Positions 1 through 11,200 of a DNA stretch of 64,000 bases are shown one piece after another. How positions within the stretch are numbered: position 1 is the first letter of the stretch; every line of letters starts with the position of its first letter. A model generated the notes under the pieces. The model worked only from the letters and a program-made list of their open reading frames with translations. It ran no database searches and was not told the origin of the DNA. The translations under genes were made by a program, and so were the position numbers. The stretch spans positions 17,232,701-17,296,700 of the forward strand of contig NC_087252.1 of NCBI RefSeq assembly GCF_037042905.1, written 5' to 3'. The stretch is from Lytechinus pictus (Eukaryota > Echinodermata > Echinoidea > Temnopleuroida > Toxopneustidae).

Positions 1-660
1 TGTACTAAAACATCCCGTTTTCAAGTCAATATAAACCAAATATATTTCCTAGCATTTGAGTTATCATTGTTTTATGTAGTGACATATGCTTCTTTTTCAT
101 GACTCAAAAGTGATTGCCCCATGTTAAGGTCTTCTTATATATGAAACATTTCCTGTCCGTGATTACGTTCGCATTAGTGGATTGGTGAGATATGTCTGCT
201 CTTCATGAATTCCTAAAATCAGTACTTAAAATGTCCCTTCTTCTAATCTTAATATCAAAAATTTTCAGCTCGCGCTTCGCGCTCGCATCATTTGGTTAAT
301 GAAATACGTATGGTCCTAGTTAATTTCTACAAAGAAACCTTAGAATGCCCCACTTCAGGTCTGAATTATCTAAGTTTTCAGCTCGCGCTTCGCGCTCGCA
401 TTGTTTAGCGAGACAGGTACCTATCATGATTACACAAATTTGATTATATTGTCCCTTTTTAGGTGTGAATATAAAAAAAAATCAGTTCGCGCTTCGCGCT
501 CGCATTATTTGATCAGTGAGATACATATCCGTTTAATGACATTGTCCTTAAAATGTCTCTATTAGGTCAGTATAACTGGCAACTTCGCGCACTCACTTAG
601 TGATTCAAAAATTTTGCTGGTGCCCCCCTCCCCAATGCCGTGACCCACGGTACGCCACTG
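1..660 (-). repeat. GCGCGAAGCGC-type dispersed element, minus-strand copy cut by window start
   Basis: The block holds repeated units of about 110-130 bp. Each carries a near-palindromic GCTCGCGCTTCGCGCTCGCA core followed by a stretch like GTGAGATACATATCC. It ends at 660 with ACGGTACGCCACTG, the reverse complement of the terminus that opens the plus-strand copy near 36790. Non-coding; a non-autonomous DNA transposon is the likely nature, but only one end is inside the window. Confidence 0.7.
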
Positions 661-1000
661 TGGACATATCAATGACAATTCCTTGCATATCTAAAAACAT
701 GATTGCAAAAAAATGCCAAAATATTTCAGTCATCCCCCCACCCATCAACACGGATTTACGCCAGTGACAATGGCACAATGTTGACAATGTTGGAAACTAG
801 TTCGATGGCGAGTTGTTGAACAACCGACAATGGCACAACGTTGACAACATTGGAAACTAGTTTATTGGAGAGTTGTTGACAGTTAACATTGACACAATGT
901 TGGAAACTATAGTTTGATGGATATTTGTTTGAAAGTCAACATAGTATCCCGGCATAATATACACAGTGTTGAGAACGTTAGAAACTGGTTCATTGGAGAA
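661..1000. repeat. Element fragment and short tandem repeat
   Basis: Positions 661-766 end in GGATTTACGCCAGTG, which looks like the terminus of another short element. From 767 a unit of roughly 60 bp containing GACAATGGCACAATGTTGAC and GTTGGAAACTAGTT recurs about three times with growing divergence. No coding potential is visible. Confidence 0.5.
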
Positions 1001-1719
1001 TTGACGTATAGACGACAACTACTCGCATAATTTCCAAAGGGGGGTCAATCAAATAAGTTAGTTAGCTTGTCTATTCATGTCACCATTGTATCTTCCCAGC
1101 AATAAGGGGAAAATAAATCGAGAGAGAAGGAAAATAATGGGAAGGGAAAGAGGAATTAAAAGGGGAAAACAAAAATAAAGACGGGATAGAATAGAGAGGC
1201 TGCACCGGGGGCTGCAAATGTGTCGATTAATATAGAAAATAAAGGAGAAAAACAAGAAAACAAATACATTTCAAGACCAGAATTTCCAGAAACGCCCTCG
1301 TCCTTTGCAGCTGGCCAGGCCTCTCTCAGTAAGTACGAGATATACATGTAGGCCTACCGTCACATAGCTAGAAGAAATTGAAGAAGGAAATACAAGCATC
1401 AAATGTGCCTATTTAAAAATATCATACTATTCTGATGCACAGAATTATTCGCGACGTCGGACTTCTTCTTCTGTGTAGTCTGCTTTCTTCAAATTTTGAA
1501 CTTGAGGAATCTGGCAGAATTTGGACTGGATTAAGAGGGCTACATGAAAACGGGGATGAAACATATAGTTCAATGATGTCACAAAATTTAATATTGATAA
1601 TGTGAAACTTGGAGGGGATAAATATTGATGTGCATAATATTAGATAGCTGCTGACATGCTTTCTGGCGACATTCTTTACAACTTCTACTCAACACAGATT
1701 TTAACTATATACTCCAGAC
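1001..1719. other. Intergenic, nothing recognised
   Basis: Purine-rich sequence (about 1100-1270) followed by ordinary AT-rich DNA. The short open frames have no family resemblance and no splice context. Confidence 0.5.
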
Positions 1720-1905
1720 CAGTGGCGTACCTAGGATTTTCCACAGGGGGGGGGGGCAAAATCGGCCTTCAAGCTCGTCAGGGGGGGCAAAAAAGGTCTT
1801 TTAAGCTCGTCAGGGGGGGCAGGTATATGTCTTTTGTATGGGTTGTGGCTCGTCAGGGGGGGCAGAGTGCCCCCCTGCCCCCCCCCCCCCGTAGGTACGC
1901 TAGTG
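1720..1905. mobile_element. hAT-like MITE with 8-bp target duplication CTCCAGAC
   Basis: A 186-bp element is flanked by identical CTCCAGAC at 1712-1719 and 1906-1913. Its ends are imperfect inverted repeats (CAGTGGCGTACCTAG at left, GTAGGTACGCTAGTG at right). Inside, AGCTCGTCAGGGGGGGCA is repeated three times. An 8-bp target duplication is typical of hAT elements. There is no transposase. Confidence 0.8.
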
Positions 1906-3988
1906 CTCCAGACAATTAAATGATGTACTGATGTACAAACGACGTAATTGGGTATCCAACCCACTATACTCCATTAAAATATTTTAATATTTCATTCAAA
2001 ACCTGTTAGCATTATGTCAAACACAGCAATGTCGCATTAGACATTGTTTGTACTGTGTATTCTTTGATACGAGTAGAGGCTTGACATATTTACATGTACG
2101 TGAACCGACAAATCTATTTCTGAAATACTGAGGATAATAGAGATTGTTACAAAAGTGAAAACACCCTGTGTTATCTATCCACAGAAATCTGATCGAATGA
2201 GGAATAATAGGTTTCATCACTGAAGTAAAGACCTGGTCCCACTGGCCGACGGACACAAAACGTATTAATAACGGATACAGCGGACAAGCAACATTTCGGG
2301 GTGGCTCCGTCCGTTTTCATCTGCTCCAGACAATAAACGAACAGGAAAATCAGAATGGACGGATCATGCTTGATGAATATAAAGTCTATGAAACTGTACT
2401 GTTTGTTAGAGACATATCGAAATTTCTGGATTTTCCCATATAAGGATGGTCATAACATGATTACGCAAATGAAGTAGATTTGTTTGCACGTTTTATTTAA
2501 AAGTCAAATAAATAGGTTAAACTTATTATGAACTTCCGTTCAATTTATATTGTTTTCTTTACTTGATTTCCCATATCAATATGCAAATTAACACTACAAA
2601 CATTAAGCTCAACATAAAATGTATTCAACGTCCTTGTTGTGATAGCAGCATATAATTTTAAAGCATAACATTTATGAAATATTTTCCAAAAGGATGCTTA
2701 TTTGCATAATATGCAAATGAGGTAGATTAGTTTCCACTTGTCATTAAAAACATTGAATTCAGCTATCTATCATAAAACTTCACTGAAATTAAATTGTTTT
2801 AGACATTGAATTTGTAATCTTTGAATTATTTTCCTAACTTTTTTGCCATAATTTGCATAGTATGCAAATTTCATAAATTTCCACTGCTTGGATCTGTTGG
2901 GACTTTTAATATGTTGTTTAGGGTACCTTCCTGGAAAGCATTGCAGTGGAATATCCATGTTGTTGAAGCCCCCCAGCCCCCCCCCCCCCCCCCGCTTCCG
3001 CGGCCCCTGCTTCTTGATTGTCATATCACTCTCTACATATGTCTATAAGCCCTAGGAAGATTGACTTTATATTAGACTCTACGCACAACTTTTGCATATT
3101 GTTGTTAATTCTTATTTCTTTTATTGTTATCTCATGTAATCTCATGAAAATCTGGTACTTATGTTGGGGGACAGTAAGTGTTTTAGGATCTGATATACTA
3201 ATTTACTCATCCACACCTTTATATTCCTGGAAATGTGTGCCCTACATTATATCCATTGTTGGGCTATATCCATTGGGCATATTGCTTGTAGGAGTAGCAT
3301 CAAAACGGGTCATTATACATAGCACGTAGATATTTTAAATATTTTTTTGTGATAATGTGTGTACAGATGTGAAATAAAAGCATGTAATGACTTTATTTAA
3401 AAAAGAAAAGGCCATATGTCATAACACAGGTAACAGGTCGCACGAGCCTATTCACATCTGGAAGGCAAACGATATATTAATTTGATATAGCTGATTCGGG
3501 AGCTGATTAACAAAAGTTAATTAATATGACTGTCTATCTTACACTAATTCTATGGAGGGTAAGTGGTGAACATCCTTTTCCCTAACTGGGAAGAAATATC
3601 ACCAACTTTGAAACTATATTTGACTGGCGGAAGAATTAGGGCTATGTAATGTTACTGTTTCAGTTGATGAATTTGATCACTCAGAATAATTATGTTTTCA
3701 TTTAATGTTATAAGAAACACATTTTCCTTCATGTGAATTTATTGGATTAAGAAAGAAATGTATTCCATTTAAATTTCACCTTGAATTCATCGATTTTTTT
3801 TATGCTTGCAAATGATTTTCTCATGAAATTTTAAAATTGATAAATATTCTAAATAGGCCTATATAGTTGTTAAAAATTAATACGGACACCGATCGCGAAT
3901 TGAAGAAATCCATGATTATTCAGCGCAGAACTCTAGAGGGAGACAGACTTTTTTCAATCATCGCAGCTGTGATCACGAAATAGCCAAG
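1906..3988. other. Upstream region of ODR4, no gene seen
   Basis: The stretch contains degenerate repeats with ATGCAAAT octamers (about 2440-2880), including a near-palindromic ATTTGCATAATATGCAAAT near 2701, and a poly-C tract at about 2976-2992. The 100 bases before the ODR4 start show no obvious TATA box, and the transcription start cannot be placed. Confidence 0.45.
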
Positions 3989-4084
3989 ATGGGAAAGACG
4001 ATTGTTGCTGAAAGTGAGATAGAACAATCAGTTTGGAAGTTAATAGAAAATAAGAGCTTTGTATTTGGCCTAATTGTTGGGAAG
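3989..4084 (+). CDS. ODR4: ODR4 coding exon 1
   Basis: The ATG at 3989 opens MGKTIVAE and the exon ends in GLIVGK before donor GTAAGA, phase 0. The start is chosen because MG[KR]T followed by a FV-x-GL[IL][VI]G block matches the family N terminus at the expected distance. Residues 1-32. Confidence 0.9.
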
Positions 4085-5174
4085 GTAAGAAAAAAATACG
4101 ATGTTAATTCGACACAATCATGACAATGAACCATTATTGTAGATTTGAAAAGAAATCATAGTCCCATACGTTTTAAATTATGTTAGTTCTCTGATGGTGG
4201 TCCCCAAGTCTGCGCACCTAACGATTTGAGTTAAAACTTAAAGGAGAATGAAACCCTTGAAACCAGCTGAATCCATATCAAAGAGAAAAATCAAAGAAAC
4301 ACATTGTTGAAAGTTTGAGGAAGATTGAATGAATAATAATAAAGTTATGAGCATTTGAATAATGAGATCACTAATGCCATGTATGATGGGGGGACCTAAA
4401 GCTACGCACTTTGTTTTCAAACAATAAAAACTATCCCAATTTTAATATTTCAACAAATTATCTTTCACTAATTTGTGGCAAACATTCTAAAGATCGTTAA
4501 CCAAGAAGAAAATATCGCAAAACTCACAAATACGAAAATCCCACCGTGTTTTCCGAACACCTCTTGATTTCGCCGCCCGATGTAGAAGCGGTCCTGAAGC
4601 TACGCACTCGATTTATCATACAAAAAATAGTATTTCCTGTGCCTCAATTTCTAAAATATATTCAAATTATTATAGGATAAAATGAAATTAAAGCGAATAT
4701 AACTCCAAAATTCCAAACAGTTGTTGGTTTTCTCTGCATTTAGAGATTTACTGCAGCCTCTGTTGAAAAAATTGAATAGGAATCGTTCGTCACTCTGCAG
4801 TCACAGTTCCACACACAGAGTGCGTATTTGCCATAAAAACTGCGTGCGCGATGAGTGGTGCGTAGCTTTAGGACCCGCGCAGCTTTAGGACCCCCTACCA
4901 TACTACTTCTACTATGATGCACTCTAGGCGACACCGCAATACTTATCCGTGTTAATAAAGTGGGACTCCGCTCACGCGCGTTTGGGCCTCCCTAGCTTAG
5001 AACTAAGCACTAATATCACCTTAAAAACTAAATCTACAAGGTATGTATAATCTATTTAGTAATTTGATAATGTTTAAACGGTACTCACAGACCTTCATTT
5101 TTGAGGAGCGCGATCGCGCCGGCGCTCCTACCGCGCTCCTTAAAAAAAAATAAGGAGAGCAAAAAATCGCGCTC

Positions 5175-5216
<42 letters not shown>

Positions 5217-8200
5217 TTAAAATTTCACATTTCACATCTTTAAATCCTTGAAATGGTCTTCTTTTTTCCATGATTCCTTGAAATTACTTTGATTTAGTTG
5301 AAAACTATCAGAAAAATGAAGAATATTCATCTCTTTCCCGACTCTGATTTTAATTTAAACTCGGTAAATATTTGCAGTCCCATGTAGTCCCATATGTAGA
5401 TTTTCATGGCAGCACCATGGAAGTCTACATGTGGGACTACAATATTTACCGAGGTAAGTTCAAATCAGAGTCGGGAAAGAGGTGAATATTCTTCATTTTT
5501 CTGATAGTTTTCAACTAAATCAAAGTAATTTCAAGGTATTATGGAAAAAAGAAGACCATTTCATGGATTTAAAGATGTAAAATGTAAAATTTTAGCAATT
5601 TTTTTTTTTTCAATTTTTTTTTTTTTTATTTTTTTTTTTATTTTTTTTTTTTTTAGCAGTAGTGCATACGACCTCTTGTAAACGTATTGACGTGACCCAG
5701 GCCTAGTTTCACCACAGATTAATTAATAGCTAACACAGCTATTGCATATATATACAATGTTAGGAAAAATCTACAATTTATCATACATGTATTGTAATGA
5801 ATTGATTTGAGCTCCTCACGGAGAGCGATTCTGAGGAGCTCAATTGAGCTCCTCAAAAAAATAAGGAGAGCGATTTATTGAGCTCCACGAAATTATAAAC
5901 GTGAAGGTCTGTACTCACCAGTTCTTTTGATGTATTTTCTCCAGAATTCCCACGGATTTGTCCCAAATCTTGCGACAAACCACGTCGCGGTAGACAGCTG
6001 TACATTTTTTTTTATTTATAAATAAAGCGCCCCTTACGATAGTTGTTAACAACGCGGCCAAATCGTTAGGTTTTTTGCACTGTGTCCAAGGCTTTTTTAT
6101 TTTGTTTGATTTTTTATTTTTTAATAAATATTTTGTTCAATAGCGATTTTTACGTAAAATATTAAATTTATATCACAAAATATTTTTTAATTGTAGAAAT
6201 ATACATAATATTATGCAATAATTTATTCTATATATATTTTATAATAAAATTTATAATTGTTGCGGTCTTTAAAAAAGGATAGTCGATTGATCAGGTGATG
6301 ACCACACGTATCACGTGATCTGAAAATCAGCTTCATACCGCTTTGATCGCACTCGACGGTGACCGGACTGACTGCCAAAAAAAGATCGAAAAATGACTCA
6401 AATGTAAGTTTCCCTTTATTTTATTAAATTCAAATTAGGAATAGGAATATATTTAATGGGCAATCTTTTAATAAATGATAAACAAACGAGGACAAAACTC
6501 ATATTTTGGGAGTAATATCATACTTGGGTGCAGGAAACAGTACGGTTAGAAGTTCTAACCTGTTTTTAACGATTGTCGCCTATGAGGTCCATACATGCTA
6601 ATGTTTGGACCTCATTGGTACTAGGAGTGCTATGATGTAGATCCTCCTATATAGTATTTAGTATTGGCAATGCGACCAAGATATGTGATGTCACACACGT
6701 ACAACTCCCTCATTACTTTATAGTACTTATTTCACTTATACTCTCACTTTTATAGAGTCTATCACAAGGTGAGGTGTTCTCTTTATGAGAGGACAAGTAC
6801 AGAGGTTTCACAACATTATATCATTGATAAATCGTTTGTCATATGATTAGAATGAGCAAAAATAGATGTTTTGGGGTATATTTTCAGTGTCTAAAAGGGG
6901 AGAGTTGTTCATCTGTGACATCATAGATCTTGGTCGCATTGCCAATGGGAGGATCTCCATAGCATTAGTGATCTCGACTTTCAAATGCTCATAACTCTTC
7001 TATTGCTAGTCCTATTTTACTCAAACTTTTGTTGATCTTATTCTTTGATTTTTCTGCTTTCACAAAAGCTAACTTGCTCCAAGAGTTTCATTCTCCTTTA
7101 ACATAAATTTCCTCTTAATTATTTCACAAAATCTTTCAGTTGATCATTTTCCTTGTATTGTTATGAGTGAGTGTACCAAATATCTCAAAACATTTAAATA
7201 AATATATGATTTTCTTGGAAAAAACTTAGGCAGTCATTTTCAGATTTAACAAAAAAATGGTATGATCAGATGATGGTGGTCCTTGGCCAGGCAGGAGGCT
7301 CTTAGGGCTAGGAGTAAAAATATTTCACTTACGTGTGCTTACTCTCCACGGAGCTAGGGATTGTGTACCCGTACCGCGAAAAACTGAAATGTTTGCCCCC
7401 AAGATTTCTACTTCTAAAAGATCTAGCCCTAAATCATGTAAATGGGATACAACTTCATTTCTTACATTTAGATCTATACGATATTGATTCCATTTTTAAG
7501 TCAAAGAATTTATTAAAAAAACAAAAGATATCTTGAAAAGTTGGGGAAGACTTGCTGCGATGTTTACGTCGCCATCTTGTTCTCTTTTGTCTTTTGCCAA
7601 GTTACAAGACGCACATCGACAACATCATCTTCATCAAACATTGTCATCAGCATCATCATCATCATCTTTTCGCCAAGTTTCAAGATGCACATCCACAACA
7701 ACATCTTCATTATCAACATCATCATCAACATCATTGTCATCACCTTCATCATCATTTCCATCCCTTTATGCTTGCAACCAAATAAGTTTATGATTCTTGC
7801 TCTTTCGTTAAAGTGCTCATCACAGAATGATGCTGCCATTCACCTGTTCCCAACATTGTATGAGGAAGGAGAAAATGGGAGTATCTTAATAATCAACATC
7901 ATCATCAACGTCATCATTTTCATCATCTTCATCATCCCCATCATCATCAACATCATCCATATTCTCATCATCCATATTCTCATCATCAACATCTTCATCA
8001 TAATCTTCATCAACATTATCTTCATCATCAACATCATCATCTTCATCATCATCATCTTCATCATCTTCTTCATCATCATCATTTTCATCATCTTCATCAT
8101 AATCATCATCAACATCATTATCTTCATCATCATCATCAACGTCTTTATCATCATCTCCATCATCCCATCTTCATCAACATCATCGTCATCATTATCAACA

Positions 8201-11200
8201 TCATCAACATCGTCATCATCATCAACATCATCCATATCATCAACATCTTCATCATAATCATCATTATCTTCATCATCATCATCAACATCATCTTCATCAT
8301 CATCATCTTCTTCATCATCATCTTTATCATCAACATCATCATCGTCATCATCTTCGTCCCTTTCGTCATCACCATCAATCATCATCATGTAACCAAATAA
8401 GTTTATGATTCTCACTCTTTTCATTACCGTAGTGCTCATCACAGAAGGATGCTGCCCTACACCTGATCCCAACACCTTGTGAGGAAGGAGACAATGGGAG
8501 CAGCGAAAATCAGCAGTCTCCAGAAAACTTATGTGAACAGTGGGTTGCTGAACACGCCAGACAGGTATGAAGATCAGTAAAATGAAGAATATTCAGAAGA
8601 AAAAAGATGATCAAAGTCAGTGAATTTTGACATGTTGGGGCCAGAGATTTTTTTTTTTTTTAAATATATGTTATCATCATAACTTTGAATGTTTACAGTA
8701 TGTTTCTCATTCTTGAAACGTAGACAGTCTAAGGATAGTCTTGTATCACTGATCATTTTGCATGAGTTTCGGGTCAAATAATCGAGGTGAAAGGTCATTT
8801 AGGGTCAATGAACTTAGTATTCTGTTATCATATTAATTTTTTTGCGAATAATTAATCATAGTTTTCAAAGTTAGCACTGCTGTTGTACATTGAATCGCGC
8901 AATGCAGGCGAGATTGCCATAGGCATTCCACTTGTTTTGTTAATTTGGAAAATTTACATCAAAATTGAATTTGACTGAGTGCTTGATCAAAATATCAGAT
9001 ATCTGCATATTTTTGTCTTTTTTTCCCTGTTTTTTTATGTAAAGTTCAATCCTAAGTTACAATTATAATGGTTGGAAAATGTCTTTAAATATTAAAATTC
9101 TAATGGCTAAAATTGCATTAAATGACTAGGCCTTCTAAGTTTCTCAAATATTGTAATATCTTGTGTTCACATTACTGACTATTTACCAAAGCTTTTGATA
9201 GACTAATATAATATTAAACATTTTGATTTTAATTGATGTAGAAGTCCTAATCTACTTTTGTTAATCTACATGTATCTTCTGTAATTTGATTTACAGACTT
9301 GAAACTCTTTTGTTTGCATTGATTTGGAAGATGTTATTCATATTTTTAAAATTTGACTTAATAATTCTTAGGTGACATGTATGCTACCGGGTGGTGTGGG
9401 AGTGATAGGCGTGTTCTACGTCTGCACCCCAAACCAGGCCATGCCCATGGCAACCAAGGCTCGCCAGGCACTCTTCGCGATCTACAAGCTTCTTAACAAG
9501 AGACTTCTACTTGGCTTGGATTCAAGACGGGATAGTAGTATGGAATGGAGCGTGCTTCATATCTGTAGTACAACCAGAAAGTATCCTTGATAAAACTGAT
9601 ACGTGTAGATGATGGTAATATTAATGATAATGATAATAATTAATGAGTTCCAGTCAAACAGGCATGAGAATTGTCCGATTTTTATCGGAATTCCGATTTT
9701 TTTCATCAAAGTCTGTGGTCTCAGAGTTCGATGTGAATTTGATATAATATTGGGGGGTAGCGAGTCACCGCGAGGCTAAATCCTTACCGAATGATTCGAT
9801 TGTTCGTCGGGAATCATGTCTTTGAAGTCACAATAGTTGACCTACTTTTTGGTGACCTCCCGAATGAAGAAATCTCCATCAAAGTCACATGTTTATCATA
9901 AATGAAAGTAGGCCGTTTTTCCTCCTCCATGATTTTTATATCAAACGAAACTACATGAAATGAGATTAAATCTTTCAGTTTATTGTTCAAATTAAAATCT
10001 TTGCTAAATCAACGCTGGTACCCTGGTATCATGCATGCATCCCTCCAAGTGCCACACCCCTGCATATGAATGAATCAGACCAGATCAGCCGAGTCAAAAG
10101 ATGGTAAACATCTCATTCATGAAGTATTCTTTGAGACGCAGGTGGTGCATTTCACTTCTTGAAAAATATCATTCCTTGCCCACACCATGTCCCCTCCCCC
10201 ACTTGTGGCATTCCCCATGATGCTGCACATGTATTTCAAAAAAATATTTTGCAAAATATTTTCATTTGAAATAACTTTCAAAGTTACACATTTTTATCAA
10301 TTAAACCTACATGTATAACTGGGTCTGCTTTTGGAGACTAGTCGAGAAAGAAGACGGCGGTGCGTGTTGGAATCCTGTTTTGATTGTGCGAGGGGGATGT
10401 AAAAAAGTTTGCATTGTTTTGAAACATGAAAGGAATTCTCCAACTCTCACCCCTATCTTCCTCTCTCTCTCTCACACACACACACAGAGATGGGGGAGGG
10501 GTCAATTTATTTCTGAAGTCATGACCTTTCCTGATAAGGGAAGCACATGGCTTCTTCTTCTTTGTTCCCCCAAAAGTTTCATTGGCTATCGAAGGTCCAA
10601 TCAGCTCAATCAGCTCCAATGAGCTGGTTCTGTGTTTACTTTCTGTTTTGCACGCAGACAAAATATTGTGTATCGAGGGCAAGGTGGGATTAACATTTTC
10701 GGAGCTCTTTCCGGTCGGGGAATGTGGTACAATCATTGATCATTTTTGACAAATTACCTCAGTAACATCATTTTTAAACCTGTATCAAGTATTCGAAAAC
10801 CGTTTTCATCATTGTTTTCTTGTCACTTTGTTATTATTACTTGGGTATTCGAGTTATCCCAAAGTCATAATCGGGATCTGCCAAACATTCGTTTAGTGTG
10901 AATTTTGCTTATCGATTGGCGATCGGCTGCAAGCCATTCGAACCATTCGATCAATTGATGTTTACTCCCAGGCCTAATGAGAATTGCAGGGGTAGCTCCC
11001 TGGTTCTAGTTCACATGAATACAAGTGAACTAGAACCAGGTAGCTAAGAACAGATGATTGGGTAAATACTTCTGTCGCTTCCAGAATAGTCTAATGCATT
11101 GTACATGCTTGTGTTCCATAATTGTCTCTCGATGTCAGCAGCATATGGTTTACTCATGGACCTATTACGAATGGACATTCAACGAGAGCATTTTATGACC

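Larger units (their letters stand above)
4242..7097. mobile_element. TTAA-flanked element with ~150-bp terminal inverted repeats, carrying nested insertions
   Basis: TTAA at 4238-4241 and 7098-7101 flank AGGAGAATGAAAC and GTTTCATTCTCCT. The inverted similarity continues inward about 150 bp on both sides, through GAGCATTTGAA and GAGATCACTAATGC. TTAA duplication is the piggyBac hallmark. No transposase is visible. The element lies in ODR4 intron 1, and much of its length is later insertions. Confidence 0.75.

Noticed and set aside
6376-6410. Mini exon ATGACTCAAAT followed by GTAAGT as an alternative first exon of ODR4
   Set aside because: It would join exon 2 out of phase and lacks the family N terminus already encoded by 3989-4084.
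7541-8475. Long open frames on both strands (up to 238 codons) of Ile/His/Ser or Met/Asp
   Set aside because: They are translations of the CAT microsatellite and of the damaged exon 2 copy; composition is set by the triplet repeat.
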